Origin: Fidelibacterota bacterium | GTDB taxonomy: Bacteria > Fidelibacterota > Marinisomatia > Marinisomatales > UBA1611 | Length of the DNA: 64,000 nucleotides | Direction of reading: 5' to 3' | Assembly (NCBI GenBank): GCA_002708715.1 | Contig: PAPB01000028.1 | Coordinates: 1 to 64,000 of the forward strand | Part shown: positions 19,128-28,526 of the stretch, in pieces | Numbering within the stretch: the stretch's first letter is position 1 | How the letters are laid out: each line of letters opens with the position of its first letter | Notes under the pieces: model-generated | Databases searched by the model: none | Told to the model about the DNA's origin: nothing | Seen by the model: only the letters and a program-made list of their open reading frames with translations | Made by a program: the position numbers and the translations under genes

Positions 19128-20948
19128 GTGCTATGGGTAGCCCCTGTCATCTATTTTAACTTTTCATATCCAGAGACTGAATGGGACTGGGATAGAATTG
19201 ACACACAAGACATCCACTTTCCTAAATCATTTGCATGGGGAACCGCGACTGCGGCCCATCAGGTTGAGGGAAACAATACAAACAACAATTGGTATCAATG
19301 GGAGAATGAAGTAGATGAAGACAACCTTCCACGGATTCATAATGGAGACAAATCATCCATAGCCGCTGATCATTGGAAAAGGTACCCTGATGATATCAAA
19401 CTAATGAATGAATTAGGTGTTAACCACTATCGATTTTCTATTGAATGGTCGAGGATTGAGCCTGAAAGAGGAGTCTTTAACCTAGATGCCATTAACCACT
19501 ATCGAGACCTATGTGACTCTCTTCTGAAAAATAACATTACCCCAGTAGTTACCCTCCACCACTTTACTCATCCTATATGGTTTGAAGAACTTGGCGCATT
19601 TGAAAAACAAGAAAATATAAAATATTTTATAAAATACTCTGAATATGCATTTAATAATCTCCAAGACCTAGTTCCTATCTGGTGTACCATCAATGAGCCA
19701 TCCGTATTTGTCTCTCAGGGGTATTTTAACGGGATATTTCCTCCAGGAAAAAAAGATCCAGTATTGGCTGCTACAGTTCTGGAGAATCTTCTCAATGCGC
19801 ATACAAAAGTCTATAAACATCTAAAAGAATTGAAAGGAGGAAGCAAAGCCCAGATTGGTCTTGTGAAAAATATATTTCAATTTGATCCACTCAGAAGGTG
19901 GCACATTCTTGACTGGATATTTAGCAATGTTTTAAATAATGTTTTTACTAATTCATCTATAGACTTTCTCAAGACAGGTCATTCTACTTTTTCCCTGCCA
20001 GGGATGGTACATAAAGAAATGATAAATCCTGATGCGGTAGGAGCACTTGATTTTATTGGACTCAACTATTACTCAAGGATGCATGTGATAGGCCAAGCCA
20101 GTCTTGCAGAACCTTTTTTATTTGAAAAACGTGAAAAAGATATCCAAACGGATATGGACTACGCTTTATACCCTGAAGGATTTTATAAAGCGCTCCACAC
20201 AATAAGTACCCTTGAAAAGCCTATATATGTTACTGAAAATGGTGTTGCAGATCATGGAGATAGTATTCGGACACTATTTATCAAACGCTACCTCTATGCA
20301 CTAAATATGGCACTCAAAGATAGGCTCGATATCAGAGGATATTTCTACTGGACCCTGATGGATAATTTTGAATGGGCAGAAGGCTATAAAATGAAATTTG
20401 GCCTCTACGAAGTAGACTTCAATACCCAAAAACGTACTCTCAGAAAGAGCAGTAAACCATTTATTGATATGGTTAAAAAAAGAGGCGCTGATGAGCGTGG
20501 ATATATAGTAGGCATAGGTGACGATGCTCCAGATTTCACCATGGAATATACAACAGGTGAAAGAGTCACTCTATCACAGTTAAAAGGCCAGGTAGTGGTT
20601 CTACAATTCACCGCTAGCTGGTGTTCGGTGTGTAGAAAAGAGATGCCACACCTTGAGAAAGATGTCTGGCAAGCATTCAAAGATAAAGGAGTCAAACTAA
20701 TTGGGATAGATAGGGATGAACCTCTGGAGACAGTAATTAAGTTTCAAAAAGATATGGGTACTACATACCCTCTTGCTCTTGATCCTGGAGCTAATATTTT
20801 TGGATTATTTGCTGATAAAAACTCTGGAGTTACCAGGAATATTGTTATTGATCAACAAGGGAAAATTGTTTTTCTAACCAGATTATTTGATCATAATGAA
20901 TTTAATAAAATGATAGAGGTAATTGATAATTTGGTTAACTCAATTTGA
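19128..20948 (+). CDS. GH1 family glycosidase fused to TlpA/ResA-type thioredoxin domain
   Basis: GH1: FAWGTATAAHQVEG, RFSIEWSRIEPERG, TINEPS (acid/base), YVTENG (nucleophile), YFYWTLMDNFEWAEGY; redoxin: GDDAPDFTMEYTTGERVTLSQLKGQVVVLQFTASWCSVCRKEMP. GTG start as given; translation reads open upstream into a TM-like segment. Confidence 0.92.
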   Translation: MLWVAPVIYFNFSYPETEWDWDRIDTQDIHFPKSFAWGTATAAHQVEGNNTNNNWYQWENEVDEDNLPRIHNGDKSSIAADHWKRYPDDIKLMNELGVNHYRFSIEWSRIEPERGVFNLDAINHYRDLCDSLLKNNITPVVTLHHFTHPIWFEELGAFEKQENIKYFIKYSEYAFNNLQDLVPIWCTINEPSVFVSQGYFNGIFPPGKKDPVLAATVLENLLNAHTKVYKHLKELKGGSKAQIGLVKNIFQFDPLRRWHILDWIFSNVLNNVFTNSSIDFLKTGHSTFSLPGMVHKEMINPDAVGALDFIGLNYYSRMHVIGQASLAEPFLFEKREKDIQTDMDYALYPEGFYKALHTISTLEKPIYVTENGVADHGDSIRTLFIKRYLYALNMALKDRLDIRGYFYWTLMDNFEWAEGYKMKFGLYEVDFNTQKRTLRKSSKPFIDMVKKRGADERGYIVGIGDDAPDFTMEYTTGERVTLSQLKGQVVVLQFTASWCSVCRKEMPHLEKDVWQAFKDKGVKLIGIDRDEPLETVIKFQKDMGTTYPLALDPGANIFGLFADKNSGVTRNIVIDQQGKIVFLTRLFDHNEFNKMIEVIDNLVNSI

Positions 20949-21491
20949 TGATGAGGTATCCATATTCTCAAATTCACGATCCATCGCATCAAATGCATTT
21001 CTTGCCTTAAATTCATTGTAAAGAGCCGTTTCTCTTTTAGCTGCGTCTCTAGTTGCTTTCTTTGCTTCTTGCGCTGCAGCACTCGCATCGTAGGTTACCA
21101 TCACATAAGTAGTACCATTCATTACATCAGTTCTATCAACAACAATTCCTTTCAACACATTCTGAGAGGTTGTTTTTGTAACTGTCTCTGTATATTCAAG
21201 AGCCTCTGCATCTTCTCCTATACCAGACTCTGACATAAAGTCTTTTACTGTCTGTGTAACTTTAGACTCTACTTGTGAAGAAATCTCTGCCATCGCTCTA
21301 TTGGTAGCTACTTTTTTTGCAAGACTGAGACTTTGCTTTTTAGCTTCTCCCACGCCTACAAAACGATCTTCAAATTTTGGTGGATTAAGGTACCAGTCAG
21401 GCATATCTTTTTTTGAAACAGGTTTTGTACCTGAACAACCTGCCATAAAGATGAGTATAACAGGAAATAAAATATTTTGATATTTAAACAT
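20940..21491 (-). CDS. LPP20-family lipoprotein
   Basis: Lipobox LIFMAGCSG; PDWYLNPPKFEDRFVGVGEAKKQSLSLAKKVATNRAMAEISSQVESKV. Confidence 0.8.
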   Translation of the reverse strand: MFKYQNILFPVILIFMAGCSGTKPVSKKDMPDWYLNPPKFEDRFVGVGEAKKQSLSLAKKVATNRAMAEISSQVESKVTQTVKDFMSESGIGEDAEALEYTETVTKTTSQNVLKGIVVDRTDVMNGTTYVMVTYDASAAAQEAKKATRDAAKRETALYNEFKARNAFDAMDREFENMDTSSSN

Positions 21492-21624
21492 GAGTCATCC
21501 TTTTAGTCTATTTTATTTTTTAAAAATTGAAAAAATTTTAATACTTCTAATAACTATATTACAATTTAGGATTGGAATAAACAATTATTCGAAGAATTAA
21601 TTTTCAAATTACTATATTTATAAA

Positions 21625-22638
21625 TTACTTTGATATATGGTACATGTTCAGTGATTCAATCCGCTCATCCATGGGTATACTATTTAACCATCTCTGTAAG
21701 GACAAAAAATTATTATCATCCTTAGAAAATGGTATTATTTCTTCACCAATACGTGGAATCTGTTCAGGAAGCGGAATATCTTTTTTAGTACAAATGACAT
21801 ATACGCTCTCTGAAGTTATTGGACGTCCTGGGAGTGATCCCACAATAAATGATATATATTGTTTTATAGATGGATCAGGTATTATCAGTGTCTCCCTAGC
21901 TTGAATTTTATTATCAGTCATATAATCATTAGGAAACATTAATATTGAATTATTGTCAGCCATTAGATTAAATATATATACATAAGAATCTTTTGTTGGA
22001 GTAACAAATATTTCAAGTTCATCACCCTCATTGAGCATATTTTTTTTTAATTTTGCATCAACTAAATATTCCACATCACGCTTTCCCGTTACTGGCTCTA
22101 CATAAAAATCATAATGCAAAAAGTATTGATAGACTTCATCGTTTTTAGTGTCAATTTTTGAATCAATTTCCTTTTCATTGGTTATTATTCCCGATACAGT
22201 ACTTTTAAAAAATCCAGACCATGCAGTTTTCGAAAATTCCTCATTTCCCACTTCACTTATTACATCGCTCATTAGTTGAGTTATTTCTACTGTTGTACCA
22301 ACTTTTTTACTGATTGCATCATTCCTCATTTCTGTAATTAGATCCATCTTAGCATCTTTAAAAGAAGTATTTGAATTAAAATATTTATCTTTTTTTATAG
22401 AGATCCACCCTAGCGTACCAGTATTATATCTTTCCTTTGATTGTTTATCAATATCCTCTATTAAATACTTCGAAGTACCCAAATTATTTTCAATACCGAA
22501 ACTACTTTCCGAATTCTCGAATTCTTTAAATGCTTTTTCAGCCTTGATTTTGTTTTTATCTGGTTTTGGTGCGACCATTTTATTGGTACAACCAAAGTAG
22601 AACAAAACACAAAAAAATAAAATGTTCTTATTCAACAT
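21625..22638 (-). CDS. DUF4384-containing lipoprotein
   Basis: Lipobox FYFGCTN; LNEGDELEIFVTPTKDSYVYIFNLMADNNSILMFPND. Confidence 0.8.
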   Translation of the reverse strand: MLNKNILFFCVLFYFGCTNKMVAPKPDKNKIKAEKAFKEFENSESSFGIENNLGTSKYLIEDIDKQSKERYNTGTLGWISIKKDKYFNSNTSFKDAKMDLITEMRNDAISKKVGTTVEITQLMSDVISEVGNEEFSKTAWSGFFKSTVSGIITNEKEIDSKIDTKNDEVYQYFLHYDFYVEPVTGKRDVEYLVDAKLKKNMLNEGDELEIFVTPTKDSYVYIFNLMADNNSILMFPNDYMTDNKIQARETLIIPDPSIKQYISFIVGSLPGRPITSESVYVICTKKDIPLPEQIPRIGEEIIPFSKDDNNFLSLQRWLNSIPMDERIESLNMYHISK

Positions 22639-22683
22639 GGAAAAACATCCAACCTAATATGATAAATTCATAAAAAGAAACTA

Positions 22684-23988
22684 TTAGTATATTGTAAAAG
22701 GTTCAGACACATACTCATCCTGCAGGTTATATCCAATAATTACCATTGTATAACAGTTCGATGGTACGATCTCACTTGATTGGGCAGGAAGCGTAAAATC
22801 ATAAGAACCGTCAGAATTAAATACAAGCCAAGACCCAAAATCATATACCGTATTCCCATTTAATCGTAAAACAGCTCCCCCTTGCTGACCAACTGAATAT
22901 AAACTAGAGTATAAACCCGCTGTATATGTATCACCGAAATTATAAATGTTTTGTTCTGGGTTTACGTAAGTGAATGTTGTCCCCGTAGTACTATGCGGTA
23001 TATTACAATTATCATTTGGAGGATCACCACCCTGACTAGAAGTTATTGAGAAATAGCTATTGCTGTAGTCTTGAATATCTGAGTCAGATGTAGAATATAT
23101 GCGAACTCTGTAATCATCTCCTAGTGTTAGGGTTGATGGAATATTCCAAGAAAAAACACCATCATTGGCACTGGAACTAGAAATGGAATTCACGTAACTA
23201 TCCCCTGAGTATAATTGAATACCAATATAGCCAGATACATTAGTGCTGCTCCAGGTAATATCCTGTGTAGAACCAAGAACCCAAGACTCACCACCATCAG
23301 GAGAACTAACTGTGATAGAATTTACACTACTAGAACTTATTGAAAAATACTCACTAAAATCCCCAAGGCTTAAGTCATTTAGAGAATACACAGCAACTTG
23401 ATAATTATCTCCAGACGGAATATCAATTGGGATATTCCAAGAATAAGAGCCATCATTTGCACTAGAATTGGAAATCCTGTTATAATAAATGTCATCTTTA
23501 TACAACTCAATTCCGATATTGCCAGATACATTAGTACTACCCCATGAAATATTATGCGTAGAGCCAGCTACCCAAGAATCACCAAATGTCGGAGAATTAA
23601 CATTTATCTCACCATCACCACCAAAATATTGCTTTATATATATATCTAATTCAATTTTTTTAAAATTTCCTACCAAATCAGTAACAATCACCTCAATTCT
23701 GTGTTCACCAATAGTCTGCATGGAAAAATTGGCCGACCATGGTTCTTCTGTCATTTTTAATGAAACTAGTGAGGAATCACTTTGATATACAATAACATCA
23801 ATATCTTTAATTTGATCATTATCACTGGCACTAAGAATCAACGTAAATACTTGACCAATTTCTTCATTATTAGTGGGTGAAAGTATCTCAACCTCTGGAG
23901 GAAATATATCTAGAATCTCAGGGCACCCTGAAAAAAATAGAGTAGATGTAAATAATACATAGAATGGATATTTTTTAAAAATTTGCAT
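22684..23988 (-). CDS. Lipoprotein with tandem Kre9/Knh1-like beta-sandwich repeats
   Basis: Lipobox LFFSGCPE; SPTFGDSWVAGSTHNISWGSTNVSGNIGIELYKDD and SPDGGESWVLGSTQDITWSSTNVSGYIGIQLYSGD. Confidence 0.75.
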   Translation of the reverse strand: MQIFKKYPFYVLFTSTLFFSGCPEILDIFPPEVEILSPTNNEEIGQVFTLILSASDNDQIKDIDVIVYQSDSSLVSLKMTEEPWSANFSMQTIGEHRIEVIVTDLVGNFKKIELDIYIKQYFGGDGEINVNSPTFGDSWVAGSTHNISWGSTNVSGNIGIELYKDDIYYNRISNSSANDGSYSWNIPIDIPSGDNYQVAVYSLNDLSLGDFSEYFSISSSSVNSITVSSPDGGESWVLGSTQDITWSSTNVSGYIGIQLYSGDSYVNSISSSSANDGVFSWNIPSTLTLGDDYRVRIYSTSDSDIQDYSNSYFSITSSQGGDPPNDNCNIPHSTTGTTFTYVNPEQNIYNFGDTYTAGLYSSLYSVGQQGGAVLRLNGNTVYDFGSWLVFNSDGSYDFTLPAQSSEIVPSNCYTMVIIGYNLQDEYVSEPFTIY

Positions 23989-24028
23989 TAGATAAAGCTA
24001 AACTTATTATAGTCTTATTACTGACTCC

Positions 24029-25774
24029 CTATGGAAATGAAATATTATCAACCCGTAGATACCGTGACGACCCGGAATACCACCAATACCATTGAAAACT
24101 GTAGGTACCTGCGTCAACGGGCACTTCAACCAATTGCCATTCTTCACTATAAGGATTCATATGTTCAGCCATATCTTGATCATCAATGAGAAATCTAAAG
24201 TAATAATCACTATCTGTTTTAGCAAAAAATCTTAGCACACCAGAGTTGACTGTAACAGTTTTTGAAAGGGACCCTTCACCATCCCACACAGCAGATTTAG
24301 CACCACCATATGCATCCAAACTATCAACAGTGCAATTAACACCAAAATTCCAATCTACTAAACTTTCTCCTGTTTCAAATCCCATATCATAATCAAATAT
24401 TACTGTGTCTGCAATTGTAAAAGTAGCGTCAGACTCATCGAACCAGTCATCCCTAGTCACACTTTGAATTCTAATTTTACAAACATCATTTGTACCTTGG
24501 ACAGACGGAACGTCCCATTGAAAGTAACCATCATTATCTATATCACCCCATGTTGGATTTTCTATTTCATACCAACTATCACCACCAAAAAGAGAGTAAA
24601 GGATCTTAACATCATTTGCATCCCCTCCTGATTCCCATAAAATCATGCGTTTGGTTCCTTTTTGAAAAGTCTCACCTCCATTTGGTTGTATAATCCGATA
24701 AAAATTTGAATCTGTTTCCATAGTGAAATAAGCATCACTAATTTTGTAAACATCTGTATTTGCTACACTCCATATGCCAATTACCCCTACAAACGAAGTA
24801 TCAATATAGTTTGGAACAGTCCAACTATAAATACCATCGTTATCTGTCTGGTCCCAATTATAATAAGGTGGATTAGTAGTGTTGTTTGAAGTTCCAACAA
24901 CATCGGTCCAATTAGCTCCTCCATCATGCGAGTAACCAATATAGACTTCATTACCCCCAATGTCACCCTCGGTATTCCATAATATATCAAATTCCGTCAG
25001 CTCATGCCACTCTTCACCTCCGTTTGGCTCAAGTATGTTAATTATATTACTTTGGCTATTACCTGCACTAATTGTAAAAGGTTGATCAGATTCATCAATA
25101 TAATCGTAAAAACCTACTGATTGCCAGATTCTTATTTTTACAAAAGGGTTATCCACATAGACCTCTGGAATTTCCCATGAATAGATGGAATCACTATATA
25201 CATATGAATATATTGTCGTATAAGAATTTCCATTATCTAGGCTGTATTGTACTGCTAGATTATCATATTCATCTGCAGGATGCCCGCTTTTCTTAAATCT
25301 TATATTTTGGGTAGATAATTCATCCCATATTTCCCCCCCATTTGGACTAATAATCTGGAGATAGGAACTATCTGCTATAATAGAAAAAAAACCAGAGGAG
25401 TCTTCTTGCTCTACATCATAACTATCACTATTATATGTTCTTAAATATATTTTACAGGAATCTAAATCTCCTCGTCTACCCCGAATACTTGGGAGATTCC
25501 AAGAATAATTAGACTCATCTGTCCCATAACTACTATTTAATTGGTATGGTGTATTATTTTCCGCATCAAAATCACTGCAAAAATAAAAAATATGCACATC
25601 CTCATTAATGTTTTCCCATCTAATTTGAATACTTTCTCTTTCGTTAAAAGCCTCACCTCCCACTGGAAATAATAATTCAAGTTCTGTATTAAATAATACA
25701 TCACACGAATTTACATGTAGCGTAATTACAAGCAGCATGAAAAGATATAATGAATTGTTGCGTTTAAATTTCAT
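24029..25774 (-). CDS. Lipoprotein with four Kre9/Knh1-like repeats and C-terminal jelly-roll-like domain
   Basis: Repeats starting FPVGGEAFNERESIQIRW, SPNGGEIWDELSTQNIRF, EPNGGEEWHELTEFDILW, QPNGGETFQKGTKRMILW. Confidence 0.75.
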   Translation of the reverse strand: MKFKRNNSLYLFMLLVITLHVNSCDVLFNTELELLFPVGGEAFNERESIQIRWENINEDVHIFYFCSDFDAENNTPYQLNSSYGTDESNYSWNLPSIRGRRGDLDSCKIYLRTYNSDSYDVEQEDSSGFFSIIADSSYLQIISPNGGEIWDELSTQNIRFKKSGHPADEYDNLAVQYSLDNGNSYTTIYSYVYSDSIYSWEIPEVYVDNPFVKIRIWQSVGFYDYIDESDQPFTISAGNSQSNIINILEPNGGEEWHELTEFDILWNTEGDIGGNEVYIGYSHDGGANWTDVVGTSNNTTNPPYYNWDQTDNDGIYSWTVPNYIDTSFVGVIGIWSVANTDVYKISDAYFTMETDSNFYRIIQPNGGETFQKGTKRMILWESGGDANDVKILYSLFGGDSWYEIENPTWGDIDNDGYFQWDVPSVQGTNDVCKIRIQSVTRDDWFDESDATFTIADTVIFDYDMGFETGESLVDWNFGVNCTVDSLDAYGGAKSAVWDGEGSLSKTVTVNSGVLRFFAKTDSDYYFRFLIDDQDMAEHMNPYSEEWQLVEVPVDAGTYSFQWYWWYSGSSRYLRVDNISFP

Positions 25775-25785
25775 ATAACCCCTAT

Positions 25786-28482
25786 TTAATATTTTAAAAT
25801 GACTCCAGCTTTATCCCCAGAGAACGTAGGATTTTGCTCCCTGGTAAAATTACTTAGTTCATTTACCTTAGACGATACTTTATCAGAAAGATACACCTCC
25901 ATCTCACCATTGGTAATCTTTTTATCTTGATTTTGATCGGCCTGTCCTTGAAGACCTGCAAGTACATAATAGGTAAAGACCCCATGTCTTGCCTTTGGAT
26001 ACCAGGAGCTTACCTGGTCATTTCTTGATGAAGAGAAAACATTCAATCCTGACATGGATGGGGCCTTAACCTTGAGCAGTGCAGGGCTAATTTTTTTGTA
26101 CAGCATTCCACTCTCTGATTTACCGCTAAAACATGCATCCATAACCAGCGTAACCTGATTTGATTTTACAGGTAGACTACCAAGATTTTCGATAAGTACT
26201 TCCAAGGGGTATCCCTCAAACTCTATATTACCCATACTCGCTCCTGCTGGTACAATGTATGCCTCATTTGTATTGAGATCTGGCGCACCATGACCTGAAT
26301 AGAAAACATATACTTTTGCATTGTCACCGATTCGTTTTACCTGTTTAAATAACTGACCTTCTTTATTTTCTCGGGTTCCAAATATGCGATTAAAGTCTGA
26401 TAGTTTCGCATCGGTAAGTTCAATAATATTACTAGTTGGGATTCCAATAGTTTTGGTAAGATAAGATTTAAAAACTCTACTGTCTCTGTCAGCGTAGTCT
26501 ACTTGGGGAATATCTCGATTTTCATAATTTCTGTTTCCAATAACAACCGCAAAACCATTTTTTAATTTATTATTAGTATTAGGAGCGATATCTACATTTA
26601 TCCACTCGTCATCAGAAGTAACATTTGTGCCAAAGCCCGAAGAAGAGGAAACACCCATGGCAACTTGGGTTGCTGCGGCTTTATATATCTCTAATGGTAT
26701 TGTCTGTCTTATACCAGAAAAATTTGCCATACCCAACAAAACTTTTAGATCAAAAGGACCAACATCAGCGTTCCACCTTACATCAATGGGTATCATCTGT
26801 TTGCGAGCAATCTGTCGTGCTGGTATTTTCCCTATAGTTAATTCCTGCATACCACTGTATCTTGATAAAGATTTAATTTCAATTCCATTATGTTTAGCAT
26901 CAAGATTAAGAGTAACATCTTCCGCATCAAGATCACCATCATTCCTTGCTAAAATTTCTAGTTCTATTTTTTCTCCTTGTTCTATTAAACCATTTTGATT
27001 GCCACGAGACCCTGCTGTTGTCCCATCATGAATAACATAATCAAATGAGAGCTTAGGAGTCCTGTATGCACAATCAACTGTAATTGGTTTTACAAAGTTT
27101 ATTATTTTTCTCTCATCTGTTATAGTTACAGAAAATTTAAATGATTCTTTTTTGTAGGTAACTGGTACCCTAAACCCAATTGGAATAGATTTCATAGCCG
27201 ATGGGCCAATTGCACCTATAAATTCACTACCATTAATAGGTAGTACTCCTAATCCTGCAACTGTCACATCTGTACTAACTCCATATGCTGGACCTTCACC
27301 AATATTTTTCAATTCAAATAAGATTTCAACAGATTCTCCGTTCTCGATTAGGTTATTACCATTACCATCTGCCAAACCAATATTCCCATCATTAATTGAC
27401 CAATTTGTTATTTCCAATTTAGGCGGAAGAAATTTTTTGGTTGGAATAAGAGAAGAAATAGGTCTGGCGTCATTCCCTTTGATATCAGAAACATAAAAAA
27501 CTAATTCCTCATTTTGATTTATAGTGTTCTTTTTACCTTTCAGTAAAAATGTAAAATTTTCTCTTCTACCTGGTAAAATATCACCTAACGATGTAATATT
27601 ATCTAAAATTGCAATAGTTTTTGGTGTTTTAGTAAGTTCAACCTTTACACCTCTACCAACTCCATCTCCTTGATTTTCAACATCCCCTGTAATACGAGCC
27701 GATTCATAAGCATCAAGGCTTCCATTTCCATCATCATCAATAAAGTCATTTATTACTAAATTTAAGCTTGGAGGATCAAGACTTTCTTGAAGTCTGTAAT
27801 TAAAACTTTCAGTATTTGAATTAATGCCTCCATTAAACGATAGATTTTTTGCGTCATAGATTCCAGGAATAGTTAGATAGAAAACTAATTCCATGCTCTC
27901 TTTTGGTCCTAAACTATATGAACCTTTGAGGGACCTTTTCCCTCCCTTAGTTTTTTTATTATCTATTTTTAATTCAGGCTCCACTCCTCTTGATGCAATA
28001 CTCTTAAGCTCTAGTATAGGTTTGATATTTTTTATCTTTTTATTTGATATATTTTCTATAGACATCACCATCTTACCCATTTCACCAGCAAAAATCTTAG
28101 AGCTTAATTGATCGGATCCCATTGGATAATACATAATATACACATCTATTTTATCTAGATTATTATCGAATAATTTTACGATTCTATGTTTTACAAAATT
28201 TTTATATACAAATCTACTAAGACCCAATAATGCCACGTCTCTGCCTAAAACAACATAGCCGGTTTCCATAATCTTATATGAAACGTATCCTGTTAGGCCT
28301 AGATAAGGTATCTCTAGAAGACTTATCCCCTTTTTATTCTCATTTTGGTAATCTCTATTTGCCCTAATTATTTTCTTTACTGGACTATTATTTTTAAAAT
28401 TAGAATCGCCAAGCAAAATTAATGGGCATAGAAGATTCAAACATAAAATGATAATGGTATAATTTTTAATAGCGCGCATCAC
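25786..28482 (-). CDS. Exported caspase-family (C14) protein with N-terminal CARDB-like beta-sandwich repeats
   Basis: N-terminal signal/TM; NGFAVVIGNRNYENRDIPQVDYADRDSRVF, catalytic His YVFYSGHGAP, catalytic Cys VMDACFSGKS. Confidence 0.9.
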   Translation of the reverse strand: MMRAIKNYTIIILCLNLLCPLILLGDSNFKNNSPVKKIIRANRDYQNENKKGISLLEIPYLGLTGYVSYKIMETGYVVLGRDVALLGLSRFVYKNFVKHRIVKLFDNNLDKIDVYIMYYPMGSDQLSSKIFAGEMGKMVMSIENISNKKIKNIKPILELKSIASRGVEPELKIDNKKTKGGKRSLKGSYSLGPKESMELVFYLTIPGIYDAKNLSFNGGINSNTESFNYRLQESLDPPSLNLVINDFIDDDGNGSLDAYESARITGDVENQGDGVGRGVKVELTKTPKTIAILDNITSLGDILPGRRENFTFLLKGKKNTINQNEELVFYVSDIKGNDARPISSLIPTKKFLPPKLEITNWSINDGNIGLADGNGNNLIENGESVEILFELKNIGEGPAYGVSTDVTVAGLGVLPINGSEFIGAIGPSAMKSIPIGFRVPVTYKKESFKFSVTITDERKIINFVKPITVDCAYRTPKLSFDYVIHDGTTAGSRGNQNGLIEQGEKIELEILARNDGDLDAEDVTLNLDAKHNGIEIKSLSRYSGMQELTIGKIPARQIARKQMIPIDVRWNADVGPFDLKVLLGMANFSGIRQTIPLEIYKAAATQVAMGVSSSSGFGTNVTSDDEWINVDIAPNTNNKLKNGFAVVIGNRNYENRDIPQVDYADRDSRVFKSYLTKTIGIPTSNIIELTDAKLSDFNRIFGTRENKEGQLFKQVKRIGDNAKVYVFYSGHGAPDLNTNEAYIVPAGASMGNIEFEGYPLEVLIENLGSLPVKSNQVTLVMDACFSGKSESGMLYKKISPALLKVKAPSMSGLNVFSSSRNDQVSSWYPKARHGVFTYYVLAGLQGQADQNQDKKITNGEMEVYLSDKVSSKVNELSNFTREQNPTFSGDKAGVILKY

Positions 28483-28526
28483 AAATATTAAAAAATATTC
28501 ATCATAATAAAAAAAAATAAAATTAA

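Noticed and set aside
21492-21624. Possible small RNA in the gap between LPP20-like and DUF4384 genes
   Set aside because: AT-rich spacer without a convincing stem-loop or promoter pair.
26625-26998. Two overlapping plus-strand ORFs (70 and 123 aa)
   Set aside because: Antisense to the caspase gene, which has clear domain support.
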